A DNA stretch of 64,000 bases from Parus major (GCF_001522545.3 NC_031769.1:75829213-75893212), one strand, 5' to 3'. Numbered from the stretch's first letter, positions 36,536-50,900 are shown. Translations and numbers: made by a program. Notes: generated by a model from the letters alone, not told the origin.

Positions 36536-39500
36536 TTATAATTCTTAAAATAGTTCATGCTTCATAGTATATGATGATCTCTGCTTTGATCTTTAGTACT
36601 TTCATAGCAATTTCTAAGAATGACTTTGCTTTTTAACCACTAGGAAGCATGGGATGCAAAAAAACTATGCCTGCCATAACACCAATATCATTAAAGTTAA
36701 TAGTCAGATCAGAGATCATCATCATGTGTATTAAGTTAAGACTTTATGTATAAAGAATTTCATTTGTCTTTGTATTGCTGGGCAACTGAGTACTGGAAGG
36801 TCTTTAATGTCAGCCCTTCCTCTTTTCTTTTTTGAACAATTCAATATCATAAGTAGATTTGGTGGGCTGATAATCATACTCTTTGTAAGACATTTATTAT
36901 TACACTGATCAACAAGCAGCCCAGCACAAGCAGGAAATCACTGTGGCTTTCTCTCCTTGTGTAATATACAATTCGCAGAAGAGATCCTATTTCCTGTCTT
37001 TAGAACAATTATGTGTGCAAGGACCTTCCCTCTTATCTAATGACTGTATGTGTATAGTGCTCTTACTGAGACACTGGAAAATCCAAGTAGGTCTGTCAAC
37101 TGAATATCTCTTATTAATTTATTTTTAAAGTAAAAATAATGTTCTGAGAACCTCAAATAAAGGCAAATATAGAAGAATTAGAACTGGGAAAAAAAAACTA
37201 ATGTAAGAAAAAAATCTCTTTTAAGCATTAGTTGCAACAGATTTCAACTTTTTCTGATATTTTTTAAATTATATAATTTAGCAATAAATGTTAAATTCTT
37301 ATAACCAATAATAAGGTAAAGAATGCAGTGAAGCTATCTCAGAAATAGTCCTTACTGGGCCTGCTGAGGCTGTTATTGCTGGTAAGTAGCTAACATTTTG
37401 TATCAAAGTTTTAATTCTCCAAGTGTCGTTTTACAAATGATAACTTATGGGCAAGATCTTTAAGGGATACAATAGTATTTTCTCAATATTTCTGTCAGCC
37501 TTGTACTTTTCCTTGAGCTACTGTTGCACATTTGAATGACTCTTGACCTCAGCAAGTCTGCAGTTACTGGCACCATGAGGGACTCTGCAAGCTTACTTTA
37601 ATACCAAAGGCTTTACCAGCTTGATGTTGTATTGTTCAACTAACAGGACTTATTTACGTATGTGTTATGAACTATTTATTTGCATTTGGAATAAGGTTCC
37701 AAAAAAAATTGCAACACTAAGCAAAAGCCAAAAGAAAACACAAAAAGGACATGTCTTTTGCTCAGATGTTACCATCTAGTCTAAGGAAAGAAAAAAGTAA
37801 ATGGTGTTCAACAAATATTAGGGAGGGGAAAATAAAGTGATTGCAGAAAAAGTGTTCCATATGGTAAAAAAGGGGTCTCAGCTGGGTGATTCTGAATCAC
37901 TGAAAAGACAGTATAATTTTGAGTTATCCACATCCTGTGAGAATGTTTCATAAGATTTATGCCTAAATAACAAATTCTGTACTGCTAGAGACTTGCTTGA
38001 CTTGGGCTTCCATGTTGCACTGTCCAGTAAGATTTATTTCCTTTCTCAGCACATCTATTATGAATATATCCCTATGTGTGAGATAAACTAACCAGTAGTC
38101 ATTGAAGGACTTTTTCTGTTTGCTTGTTTATTATCAGAAGACCCTTCTGTGAAATCACAGTATCATCTAATTGTAGAGCCTGTCTCCTGATGTTTTCCCT
38201 CCACTGCTCTATTTCTTGAAAAAAAAATAAAATAAAATAAAAGCTTCAAGTGTTTTCAATTTTAAATGACCAAATCTAAGGCATGTCAAAAAGAAAATGC
38301 TTATGAGAAGATTATAATTTCCATGCTGAAGTGACAGTTTTAGTCAATAATCATACAGTTGAGAATCTAGACAAAGTATCTGCAATAGATTCCAAATGAA
38401 GCCTGGTTGATATTACATATTAAGGTAGATGAAGTAGTTGTGATTTGATCTTAGATGACATTTAGAGTTGGAGAATACTGACTTCTCGACATATACTGAT
38501 TTTGTGAATGACTGTGAAATTTAGCCAATGTAGGAAAATGACGTTTTGCCATCTTCCAAAAAGGAAATCAATGTTAGCTGGTAAGGAATGCCTCTGCTAT
38601 GTGTTTGCCATGTGTATATTTGCTTGTTTATTGATTCAATTCTAAAATGATTCTGAGTAGAATTTAGCACCTGCTCTCTGTCTTCTTCAATTAGTTCTCC
38701 TCAGTTCTTGAAATTCTCTTTTCTCATCATGTCTTGCCTTTAAAAAAATATCATGACCCTTCAGTTTCATCCTATCAATGTTGTCAGCAGGGCTTTACTG
38801 AAGTTGAGATTATGTGTCTACATTTTTATTTTAATCAGGTTCTGCAAGGTACATGTTAATGTCTGCTAATAGGCTATTAAGTACTTGGCCAATTAATTAG
38901 AAAAGAGTTAATAGTACATTTGGGTGTCAAGATGACACATACTTTTATTTCTCACTGCTAAATGAATGTCTTAGAAATCTTTTCTGAAAATGTGTGAACT
39001 TGGTTTAAGAACAGGTCTCTAAAGATGCTTTGACATATCCTAGTAAACATACAATATTTATTTTCTATGTGAAAAAGCACAACTATTATAACATGTGGTG
39101 CTATACTTTTTACATACGTTCATGAATTCAGGGAATACTTGAATTTACATGTGTTAAATCAGGGAATATAGACAGTATATTTTGAGTTATAAAGTTAGTC
39201 TTAAAACCAAATAATTTTTACACTAGTCATGTGTCACTGAGGCCTTGATCAAAGACATTTTTGTTGCAGAATTGCATGCTCTTGAAGCAGTGTTCTGTAA
39301 AATGTCACTGAATGTTTTATGAAGTATAGGGCAACAGGATGAAAATTTATCCACCATGATGTCAAATAAAAGCTGAAGCTGTGTGGCAAATTGACTTATA
39401 TTTCTCTGAGAAACAACACTGAGGATTTACAAAAAAATATTTAATAAAATAATATCTTTTTATTATGGTCTTACCTGAAGTTTTTACAGGTGTGTACAGT

Positions 39501-40079
39501 ATTTAATGGCATTTTTAGTATTTTGATAATAACAGAAATTTATTCTTTTGAACATATTCTTCATTCTATCACCCCTTTTTTTGTCTTGCTGTGCCAAATA
39601 CCATTTCAACTTCATGAACGAAATACAGTTCATAAAATCCTATATTTCTGGTTTTGCATGGTATTTCCACTAACAGTTGTGCCACCTTTGCAAAATTCAG
39701 TAGTGAAAAATTAGCTTTTGCCAAAGTTTTGAATGAGTATTGCCATGTCTTTGGTAAAAGTGGTATGCATGATTATAGATATTTTAGATTTTTTCAGACT
39801 GATCTTATTCTGTTCCACTTCAGCATAAAGTATTATGACATACCAGTAAAAATATTATTGACAAACATGATAAGTACTGTTAATTGTCTCAGATATGTAT
39901 AGTCAATGTAATGTACTTTATTGTATATAGAAAATGGAATAAGCATTATATCCTGGTGAATTGTTATGCATTAAGCCCAGATAGAAACTCATCCTTACAC
40001 AGCCACTTGCTCTGTCCCCTACCAGTGGGATGGGGAAGAGAATCAGGAAAGTAAAAGTGAGAAAATTTGTGAGTTGAGA

Positions 40080-40555
40080 TGAAGACTGTGTAATAGATGT
40101 AGCCAAAGCTGCACATGCAAGCAAAGAAAAGTAAGGAAATCACCACTTCCCATGGGCAGGCAGGTGTTCAGCCATCTCCGTGAGGACAGGGCAACATCAC
40201 ATGTCGCAACTCTGACTTTGGAAGACAAACACCATCACTCCAAACATCCCCTCCTTCCTTCTTCTTCCCCCAGCTTTATAAGTGAGGATGACATCACATG
40301 ATATGGAAAATCCTTTTGGTCAGTTGGGGTCAGCTGTCCTGGCTGTGTCCCCTCGCAGCTTTTCCTGCATCCCCCACCCCCTCGCTGGTGGGGAAGTACA
40401 AGAAGCAGAAAAGAACTTGATGCTGTGCAAGCCCTGCTCAGCAATGACAGAAACATCTTTGTGTTACCCACACTTTTTCCAGCACAAATCAAAACCACAG
40501 ATTCATACCAGCTATTGTGAAGAAAATTGACTCTACCCCAGCCTAAATCAGTACA
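40080..40555 (+). mobile_element. Avian LTR-like interspersed repeat, sense orientation
   Basis: The wording (ttcccatgggcaggcaggtg, ttcagccatctccgtgagga, ttggtcagttggggtcagct, agaaaattgactctacccca) is that of a very abundant avian interspersed repeat that I recognise but cannot name with certainty. I take it to be an ERV-derived LTR. It has a TTTATAAG box at 40275-40282, is GC-richer than its surroundings, and would end at the CA of cagtaca (40555). I could not define a target duplication, so the left edge is approximate. The ORFs at 40235-40648 (minus) and 40282-40530 (plus) lie across it and are not genes. Confidence 0.65.
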
Positions 40556-41599
40556 TGGTTTAAAAATATACATTTGTTTTGCATCTCTTATGTGAATGAA
40601 GGTAGAGAACTCTGTGGTGTCTTTCAGTTTTAAAACAGACCAAGCCACTGGAGTCTGTACTGTTTATGTTTCAGGTTCAGTCCAGATAGACTGTAGCTGA
40701 ACACTGAACAGAAAAATTCTTATGAAAAGAGCACTTTCCCTCCCCTTTTATGTTTCCCTCAGGATATCTATCAGTCTGTGCAGCAGTCTGTGTGGGCTTC
40801 ACTGCTTATATCACAGGAACAACTTTTATTGGATTCCACTTTAGCACTTGAGTTTCAAGACCCAGCATGAAAATGAAAGCAGAGGTAGAAATACTGTTTG
40901 GTCCCACATTCCAAGAGCTTAGATCAATTTTAGTTGAAAGTAAATATGAAAAACCACCAGGGCTTTCGAAGGCAAAGGTCCTACATTTCAAAAATACCTC
41001 TCTCAGACATGGTTCTGGATACATCCAGTTCTGTTACTTTTTGGGCAAACCAAACCAAGCCAGGAGTGGCTGCTGTTCTTCCTGTCCTGCTCTCTGGCAA
41101 TTTAAAAGTGATTTTTAACAAGAATTTTTTAGCAGAAATATGGTTAGCAGAATTTTTTAAATTAATTTTAATTTAATTTTAATTGTTTTTCCTTACAAAT
41201 TTTGAAATACATTTAATTATTAGGACAGCAGACAGATGACAGTTCACATAGACTGGTTCAGCCTATCTTCTGGCTCCATAAAAAAGGACATTTAGCTAAA
41301 ACTGTAATTCAGGAAGTCAGCAGGATACAATGCAGATGGTGATAATCTCTATACAAGTCCTGGCTTCATCAAAACATCACAAAGTATAGATCCTTTAGAT
41401 TTTTTCCCTGGCTCTGAAATGTGGTTCCTAAAATATACCCTGTTAGAGAAGTTGAGTTAATGACCCAGTCATTTCATCTGTTGAATTCAGCAGCAGTCAA
41501 GTAGAAAATTAAAATAAGGTAAACGAGCATCCTGCTGAGGTCAGATACTATATGGGTCAGTTCAAATTTCAACACATTCACTGTTAATTTTTATTTCAG

Positions 41600-41717
41600 G
41601 TAATTCAGACTATCGCTGCTACTGACAAAGATAACTCTGCAAATGGCGCAAGATTCCATTTTTCTATTGATGAAGGGCTTTCTCTGAACCCCAACTTTAC
41701 TCTAAGGAACAATGAAG
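41600..41717 (+). CDS. CDH18: CDH18 exon: EC5 first half (118 bp)
   Basis: Acceptor ttatttcag ends at 41599; donor gaag|gtaaat at 41718. Starts on a codon boundary and ends with the first base of a split aspartate codon. Encodes VIQTIAATDKDNSANGARFH and FSIDEGLSLNPNFTLRNNE: the TDKD Ca-binding element of EC5, and an NFT N-glycosylation sequon (fragment residues 266-268). Too short to stand out as an ORF because the frame closes soon after the donor. Phase continuity on both sides and the standard 118-bp length make the call firm. Confidence 0.95.
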
Positions 41718-42433
41718 GTAAATCAAATACATAAATCTCAAATAAATGGGCTTCTGTTTTGTCTGGGATGTCTCAATTGAACAGAACAATTTCTATGCAT
41801 TTCCTGACAGAAACGGAAAACAGTAATACGTCATCACTGAGCTGTTGTATATCAAGGACATGTGTACACAATACATTGCAAACTATGAATAATCAGATAT
41901 AGCATTTTGGATTTATATTCCACTTTATTTTAGTATTTACACTTCATACTTTCAGGAATATTTTTGACAAGTGGATTAAAGAAAAACATGTAAATTTGGA
42001 CTACCTTTAGGTGAATAGCACTGATTGGGTACAGTCACGGTTATTGCCAATTATTGCTTAAAAAAAATTAAAATTAAAATTAAAAAAAAAAATTAAATGG
42101 CATAAAAATTGGAATTAATGCTTACTTTTACAGATACAGCATCAAAAGCAGATTCTTCTGTGGTTCTTAGATGACAGTGTATTGCTTCATGCCATTCCTA
42201 AGAAAGTGTGCCTAAACATTACAATCAGAAAAATCATAGCAGATAGGTCCAGAAGAAAAACAGCCCTCAGAGTTTCCAAACAAATGTTTCTGAACATTTC
42301 TTGAGTGAAAACCTGTTTAACCTTTCCAAACCTCAAACCTAAACCAGCATTGCTCTTTATCAAGTATTATCTTGTGGTCTCCACTTTGCAACCTGATGAA
42401 AATAAGAGTAAACTGTAAATGTTTGTCTCAATT

Positions 42434-42526
42434 TTCCTATTGAGATTTTGTGTATGCGTGTATTGTAGGATAACAATGTGTCATGTATGTGTAATATGTG
42501 TGTACTGTGTGGATTGTGTGTGGGAT
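42434..42526. repeat. TG-rich low-complexity tract
   Basis: Irregular gtgt/atgt runs (ttgtgtatgcgtgtattg, then gtgtaatatgtgtgtactgt) looking like a decayed (TG)n microsatellite. Confidence 0.6.
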
Positions 42527-42699
42527 TTGCTTTATTTTACAGTTATATATTTGTAGTACTGCTGTGGAATACATTTTGAGATCACACAGATCACTAGTCT
42601 TCTGTAATGCATTAACTCTATTGTTGGTATATTTGGTCTTATACAGTGATATTGAAACAATTCTTTACAGACTTTTTTATCTGTTTGTAAAATCAATCA

Positions 42700-42772
42700 G
42701 GGAAGGAGATTGTATAACCTTCTTAAAGAGTCTGTTCCAGTGTTTAGCTATACTTACAGCAGAAAAAAAAAT
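42700..42772 (-). mobile_element. Short diverged CR1 scrap, antisense
   Basis: agattgtataaccttcttaa, then agagtctgttccagtgttta and tacttacagcagaaaaa parallel the antisense CR1 segment ...ctgttccagtgtttgac...cttacagtaaaaa. Only about 70 bp remain, with no terminal repeat. Confidence 0.5.
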
Positions 42773-45700
42773 CACACTATTTTTTTGGAATACATAAATG
42801 CATTTCATATTCAAGTTCCAAAAGCGATCAATGTCAATATTAATAAATAATCATAAATATTGAAGGGGTTATTAATATATTAAAAAGATTCCCTAAGTGA
42901 GATTCTACCACTTTCCCACATTAATATATCAATCCCATTCAGATTGTGCCGGAACATTATAGAAAAAGCCAGACTGTTGTTCCTGAAATGAAGGAGAGGT
43001 ACCGTTACATATTTCTGTATTTTAGTCTGTGTTTGCAATAAACTCATTGAGTACTGGACTGTGATCTCATGCAAAAGACCATGTGCATGTTCATTTCAAT
43101 ACGAGATATTTATATCAAGAAGTTTTTTTTTAATAACTCTACTAAAGCTGTAGTTTCTGACAAAGTAGATATTTTATGGTTTTGAACATATTTAAAACTG
43201 GATCTGTATTATGTATGCTCATTGCTACATAAGTTATTTAACTACACAGATGTATAAAAGGGCTTGGACTTCTAACAGACATTTGATGCAGCAATGTCAT
43301 GTTTTGGATAGAATATTCAACTTTGGATAGAAGCACTTGCTGCTTTTTTTTCACTCGCCCAAGATCAGGGAACAATGTCTTAGCAATATCAACAACTGAA
43401 TATAATGTTTGCACTACCCGAGGTTGGAATTTATGGGGAGAAGGAGAGGAAGAAACTGAATAATGTGTCTTTTAAGGTAAAAGCCTATTGTGCATTATAT
43501 TTTTATTTCACCTAAGGAAGTACAAAATTATGCACTTCCTACAGAATCTTGCATGAAACTTCTCGCACATACAGGGATTCCAAAAATGCAACTTCCAAAT
43601 TGGCCATATAATTAAAAAAATTACTTCTTAACTCAAATCTAAACAAGAAATTTATCTTAAAAGCAAATGGACAGTTATGCTTGGTACAAGACACTTTGAA
43701 TCTATTGTTTAAACATTGTCCTATATTGGAAGCTTTTGTTTGTGACACAATCTATACATAAAATATTAGTGAAACACCTATGAAGTACATGCACAATACC
43801 CAGGTATCTACCATTTACAACTTTCATATTTCTCATCTACTTTTATTCAGAAGCAGATTGTCTGTTGCTTTCTATTCTAGGAAATAGCAGAAAGAAGGTG
43901 GGCAGAGAAGGCTTTTCTTGTGTCTGTGACAAGTTTGCACTTTTGAAAATTCATGTTTTCAAACATCAGGTATTAAAAGTCATCAGAATGCTCTGAACAG
44001 AAGACAGCTGCTATTTTTACCTCTGGATTCCCAAATTCTATAAAGGCTGGCATTCTGGGAGGGTTTTATTTGTTTGTTTGTTATGTTTTTAAAGAAAAAA
44101 CTACAAAAATTGGCTTAAGTCAAAATGATAAAACCCAAATTCTTGATTTCACATAGAAAATGAGTCAATAGTAGCTGTATCTGTCTCTACAAAACTATTA
44201 TTTCTCTTACAGTCACCTTCTAATTCAGTCATCTTCTATTTCTTCAGGAAAAAGGTTCCATTTCATAAAAGTACCTGTAGACATTTTTTCCCCTTGTTTT
44301 CATAACCCAAGACAACAGAGTTTTTTTCTTGGACCCCAAATGGACTTTTGCATGGATGTACCCCTATTCATTTATTATCAGTATACTACACAGCAGTGCA
44401 CTGGATGTTAAAATATTTATGCTTATATCTATGCACTTTGACTGAAATCTAGGTATTGTGCAAGCATAAGATTCTGTAGTTTGTTCTTATCTACATGTAT
44501 GGACTGCAGCACTATACAACCCCAGCATGTGTACGATTCAGCTCAGTAAAATTCTGTGGCTTTAGCAAACTAAATAGGTATTAAAGTCTCAGTCCATATA
44601 ATTGATCATTTGACCAGTTAAACTTCTATCTCTTGGGCCTGAACTTGTGCATTTTCTAAATGAAAATCTCCACAATACTAAATCTCCGTTTGTGGAATGT
44701 TCACCCCCATAATGCAGAGCTTAAAATCCTCAGGGAAATGTAGGTCAGGATAGAGTCACAGGGCTATGCCAAATATAACATCCAGCAAAATTAAGAGTTC
44801 TTTGAATCCCCTTCTGTATTCTGTAGTTTGTGCTACAGTTTTCATTAGAGAAAAAAAAAGGAAAAGACAGAATATGATAGTTTTTCTGTACTGTATTCTT
44901 AAGGTACAAGAGATTCTTTGTTGCTATTTAAGTTTTATTACATACTTTAAAAGTACTGTTCAAAGAAAGTAAAGGCTTACAAGTATGAACAAGAGGACGG
45001 ACAACAAAATAATGCAGTACCTGTGGTCATGTAAGCAAGGCAAAACAAGAGCTGGAAAAGGATTTCTTTGTTATACAAAGAAAATGCATTAAGTTGAAAT
45101 AATTTTATGCAGCTTTAGAGGAGAAAAAAGCAAACCCAGAGAAGAGGCCTTTCTTTTTTGTTTGAGAATTGTACTTATGAAGGTCTTTTAATGAAAACAG
45201 GTTTGTTTACAATTTATTCTGCCTAGAAAATTGTTACAATTTCTATTGAAATCTGAGAAGTCAAGTACTTTTTCCACTGTGATTGTATATTGTAGATCAG
45301 ATTCCACATAACTCATTTCATTGTCATCTGTGTTCTCCTCACTTTCTTTTTTAGGATATTGTCATAGATAATTTTGTAATCCTTTTTCTAATATCACAAA
45401 CTTACATTTTTTGCCTAATCAGAAATATCTGCTTTTGCATATCCCATTAAAAAGTTCCCAGAGCAATATGGGGCTAAAACCATCTTCTGTTGGGAAATCA
45501 GAACAAAATGACAAAAGTTCTTCCCAAAAGATCCATTTTTATGTATTGAATTCTAGACTTGTACAATTTTTTTTTTACCCTAAAATAATAATATTTTTTC
45601 CAGATGCTTAAAGAACTGTGGATATACTTGTCAAAAATGTTTAGTTTGATGGAAAATGCATCTGAAGATGTCATTATTATCATATTTCCAAAAATTAATA

Positions 45701-47838
45701 TGTAGACACACTTCTCTTTCAGAACTTACATAATACGTTTCAAGAGATGAAAAAAAATTGAATCCTCAGGAAACAGTTCACTTAGAACATTTAAGAAATT
45801 TCTGCACTGTAAAACACTGTTTTGCTAGTGCTATTTTTTATCACAAGTTATACAGTTCACCATGGATACTTAATGGTGTTGTAAATTTCCTGGGCAAGAA
45901 GGGTTTATGCAGATACTGGACACATTCACCCAATACTGCCAGTAAGGTCTGTGCAATCCATAAATTGAGATTGCTGACTTCTGCAGACTAAGTTTAGCTT
46001 ACTTTCAATGAAGAACAACTCCCTAGAAAATGCTTAGTATTTGTTCTCCTCTTCTTTTATTTCTTCAGGACAAAGGTTTCATATCACAAAGTATTTGCAA
46101 TTTATTTTTCCCCTCTGCCCACTTATCTCAAAGATCTGGCCCTTTGATTATTGCCCAGTGATGGAGAATGTTCTGGAATTGGAATAAAGGTATGCCATTT
46201 TTCTGATACTATAATTCTGGAGATTCCATTTTCTTCATTTTATGTCAGAAGATCCATTAACACCCACAGAAGTGGGGATGTGTTTTTCTGTAATATCTAG
46301 AGCACAATGAGTTCAATGGCATCTGTATAAAATGAAGTTTATAATGTATTCATCCACCCATGCCTGTGATATATATTAACCTTTTTCCCTGTGTCACAGA
46401 TGAAAAAATAGAAAAAAAAAATCAACTTTACTCATCATTGCTCTTATTTAGAAGGAGAGCAGCCTCCAGAGAGTAATTGATCCCATCCCAGTGTGAATTT
46501 CTTACATAACCTTCTGTTTATCACTCTGCCCTTCTTATCTCCTACCATATTGGACAGTATGTCTGTGAATTAACTTCAGAGCTTTCAAGCTGCAAATGAG
46601 TATGCCAGATATCAGACCATGTCTCAGTAGTTCTAGAATATCTAAAGTGGCTTTTAAAATGGTTGGATTGAAGCCCCCACTTTGCAACCCATCACGAGGG
46701 GAAAACACCCGCATAGTTTCCACTTCCATTTACATCACAGAGTCGTGCTTGTTCTGGTGATGTGGTACTGTGAATTACTGCTGACCTTCTGTAAAATGTC
46801 ATCCTACTAAGAAGACAAGTTGTAACTGGAGAGAAATGATATCTGAGAAAGTGCGAGTTAACATCACACATGGTGGCTGTAAGTACAGTCCACAGAAGTA
46901 CTGGTACTGTAAATGGATTGAATGTCTGAGTAGGTATTAACACAGAAGCAACATATGGAAGTTAAAAAGGAATTCTACCATGACTATAACAGAAAGCCAG
47001 GACCAGCTACTGTAGAGGGAAGACATCTTCCCTCTTCAGGCCTCTGAACGTCTTTGAAAATTTTTTGATTTAAAAAAGTTGGCTCTAAGATTGATTGTAA
47101 AGTTAGTTTAGTGCATAGTGTAGAGGTTTTTGCATTTCTTTTCTGGACTGCAACTTGTTGGTGACTCACAAACCAACCACAAATAAAAAGTTATATTTCA
47201 GGCAAAAAATGTGCTCTATGTTACTTTTAGTTTTTGCTACCCACTGAGCTAGAAACTTATAATAGCTTTTTGCCCATTGGCAATTGCTTTGAAGCCAGCA
47301 AAAAAGAAAAAAATATTTACAAGTTATCAATAAAGAAATGAAACTGAAATGCCTATCATGTAGTCCACATAAACAAATTAACAGCTCCAACTTCAGAAAT
47401 GTAAGAAATGCAAATCTTTCCAATATATCTTCTTTGGTTTTAATTAGTTTATGACTTCTCAGAAAATTTATAGTAGTTGAACTGCTGATACAAGCAGAAC
47501 TGAAAATTGAAATATGCCTTAAGATACAAACAGGATTTTACTTTTTTTTTTTTTCACTTCCATTTCTCTTGTCTCTTCTTTTAATGTGTAATGTGTCAAA
47601 GGAATTCTCAAACCGTGAATAATAAATGATCATGCTCCAATGTGCTCCAGCAGTTACCTTCCATGGCATTACCACTGTATCTCTGCTTCCTTGATTTTCC
47701 TGTCTTTTCTTTATTTAGCTCAGAAGCTCAATGTAAAAAGGCAGAGATGATGGAAAAAAGACTGTGATAAAAGCCTTGTGTACAGTGTACAGTCTGGCTT
47801 AGTAAACTATGACATCTTCAGAGTGTGAGGAGTTGCTG

Positions 47839-47862
47839 TTTCCCATGGGCATTTCCCATGGG
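47839..47862. repeat. Two-copy 11-bp direct repeat
   Basis: tttcccatggg at 47839-47849 and 47852-47862, separated by ca. Each copy contains the NcoI-type palindrome ccatgg. Confidence 0.8.
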
Positions 47863-47935
47863 TAACCTCAAACTCACTTATAATGAATCTTAACTTCTAG
47901 TTGACATATTTGCAAAAACCAGCCCAAACGGGAGT

Positions 47936-47968
47936 AAGTTTAGATCATTACAAAGTTTAGATCATTAC
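47936..47968. repeat. Two-copy 16-bp tandem duplication
   Basis: aagtttagatcattac at 47936-47951 and 47953-47968 with one base between. Exact copies, so the duplication is recent or conserved. Confidence 0.85.
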
Positions 47969-50900
47969 GTGGAACAATGTACAACACAAAGTATCAGGTA
48001 AATATTTCTTTCCCTATGTTGGAGTTGTTAATTTTCCTTAGAAGCTAGTCCTGTAATCTCCAGTGAGTCCTGGTTCTTATCATATTCCTCAGGGGTTAAG
48101 TTCATCATTTAAATCTGTTGAGATAAAAAAGTCTTTCCTTCCAGGCCTAGAAGAATGAGTTCTGTAGTTCTCATCATCCTATTTCTATTGCTGCTATCCT
48201 ATATGCCTGCCTTCCTTGACTATTTGCTCTATCTTTTTTTCAGATATCAAAGAAATTTCTCACTACATAACCCCCTGGCTCCCTTTCAAACTACTACTGT
48301 TGATAGAACTTTTTTCCCCTTTTCAATAAACTCTTTTCTAGATCACCAGTGTCAGACTTGATACTTGGCTTCCTGTAGCTTTTACAGATTATGAGATTTT
48401 TTTGTTCTGTGAAAAGCTCTTAAAAGTTGCTGTCTTTCTAGCTCTCCTCTCAACATGTTCCTATAATGGTTTTTGATAAGGGAAAAAGGAATTAAAATTT
48501 GAAAGCTCAGAACACCAGGATAGTTTTCAGGATGCAGTCCATATTGCAGTTTGGCTAAACTTTTTTCTATCCATTCATTTTATTGGCAGACTTTTACAAA
48601 TGATTGTCCTCTAATCAGAACTCTGACTAGAGCATCAGAGATGTAATTTCTGTGTTATGGAAATATGATTGGCTTTGATAATTTTCTGCTGTACTTGATT
48701 CTCAGCAACCTTTGGAAAACCAGACGCAGTTTCCTTTTTGGAAAAAAAAAGTTAGATATCTTATTTGTAAAATATTTCAGGAAATATAATGAGAAAAATA
48801 TAGAGAGTTCAGATAGTTTCCAGTATTTTACTTATATGTAAACACAATGCACTAAGTTACCATATCTACGTCTGTGATAGAGTAATAATGAGAATTAACA
48901 CCTCTGATGATATTGGGAACAGAAAATTTCCAAGCCAGTGTCTGAAAGATCATACTCTGGATTTGTGTTAAGATTTGTGAAATTTCATTGAAGGAAAAGC
49001 TTTACACTCTTTCTTTGAGAACGTTTATCACTGGATATTTCATTACAGAAACATCTGGGTATGTCATGTAACATCTGTTTCTACAGAAATCTACTTACTA
49101 CTCAAGAAAACACAAACAACAAAAATTCATCATTGCAATTCTTTGAGATTAAAAATTTTGTACTGGTTCCCTTTTTTCCTTTAATTGTGTTTCTATCAAA
49201 ATTTCATTGTATCTTATATTTAGTTACATGAAGTTAATAGTACAAGAAAAACAATTTAATATTGAGTGAACAAATACAACTTTGAAATAAAAAAATTCCT
49301 AGTTTTAAAATTTGTATTTATTCTGTACAGTATAAAAATAATAGTTTGGCAAGGTCTTTTTCCTAGAGAAACATGACTTAATTATAGCTTTTTTCACCTT
49401 TTTTTCACTGTATCTTCGAATTGTGTAATTTCCCCATTCCTTCATTTTTTTCTCTTACTTTCTTTTTTCTCTTAGCTTAAATATTTTTTCTCTTACAATT
49501 TTCCTCCCATCTGTCCACATTTACTCTCATAGCATACATTCTCACATCTCAATGTTCTTTCCTTTACATTTTTTCCAACACTCTCTGTGCTAAAATTCTA
49601 TCACTACTGCAAGATCCTTGATCAGGAGTCCTCAGTTTTTCTTCATTATATTCAGTCTCTGATGCTTTTGTTGTCAGCCAGTATTTTCATTACTGCTACT
49701 GCACAGTGCTGCTGTGCAGTGGATCATTCACTCTTTTTAAAATTAATGTTACAGGCAACAAGCACAGCACTTGGCTTTGTACCTCCTCTTGACTCTGTGT
49801 AGAACCCAATGGAACGCAGATCTCATTATCAAGGGGTTTTTCTCTTGAATTTACAAAATAAAGTGGAAGTTGTATTGCAGCTCAACAGCATACTGTTATC
49901 ATATGGCAAAAGGAATTTACATGCCATAGTGTATCATGGTGCATACATGAGGCTATTTAGGGACTCTTAAGGATCTGCAGACTGTTGGAATAGTGTTGAG
50001 GCAGGAAACAAAACTGGTGCACTCCTGTCCATATGACCTGAGAAAGGTTACTGGTGTATGTTAATAACAGTGACTGTGCTTGGGTGTTATGCAAGAGTCC
50101 TAGTTGGCTCAGAACAACAAAATACTGAATATTTTTGGGGTAGGATGTATGTGTAACAAAAAACTTTGCAAAGTATGTTATATCATGGAAATTTTATAAA
50201 CTTTATGGAAATATGGTTTCCACGGCATGCTGTTCTTATGTTCTGTCCCAATTTTTCATATTAAAGAATTATCGGTTCACCCAATTCTGGTTCCAGGTTC
50301 CATTCTGTTACTTGAATGAATATAAACAGCATAATAAGTGATTGATGTCATCAGCCATCAAAACATAACCTTGTAGAAGTAAACTTGACGTAAACAAGTA
50401 GAAGCAGAACTCCAAGGCCTATAGCAAACAAAAAAACAAACAAACAAATAAATACCTTATATTGTGCCCACTCCAAGTGAAAAGAATGTCATTAATGACT
50501 TTATAACAAACTCCCCATCTGGGTATTTGATATTTCCAAAATGGGGGAGAGTGTGGATGGGTGTGGAGGGGTGTTGTAGGTGTTGCTTATGTGAGGAAGT
50601 AAAGCTAAAGGACTTCAGTGCTTAGTTCTTGGCTTAGCAGCAATGGTATCACTTCCCAGCTCACATATGTATTTCTTGTGTGAAATCTGTTACCAAATAT
50701 ATTATCTTGTGATATTATGCTGATGTGGGATGATATTACCAGTTTTTCTAAATATCACTGTCAGATGGTATGCAAAATAAAATGTTGACAAAAGTGGGTT
50801 GAAATTAATGTTTTAAAATTTTACACAGAGCTTGATAGAAAATACAGCATGAAGAGTAATCACCTGAAATAGATCTTCTATCCAGTTTAAACAGAAACTT

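Larger units (their letters stand above)
34785..41599 (+). other. CDH18: CDH18 intron (6.8 kb) in EC5
   Basis: Donor gtaact; acceptor ttatttcag ending at 41599. It contains an antisense solo LTR with a clear target duplication (35482-35846), a weak antisense CR1 piece (36400-36535), a 20-bp perfect palindrome (36166-36185) and an LTR-like avian repeat in sense orientation (about 40080-40555). The stretch 36540-40080 is plain AT-rich sequence with nothing I can name, and so is most of 40560-41599. Confidence 0.85.

Noticed and set aside
42498..42797. 99-codon + ORF rich in L, I, C resembling a membrane protein
   Set aside because: It overlaps a TG-rich low-complexity tract and a CR1 scrap; the hydrophobicity comes from T-rich DNA.
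46535..46943. Two overlapping minus-strand ORFs suggesting an antisense exon
   Set aside because: No convincing splice sites or protein family; they lie in different frames and neither resembles a known domain.
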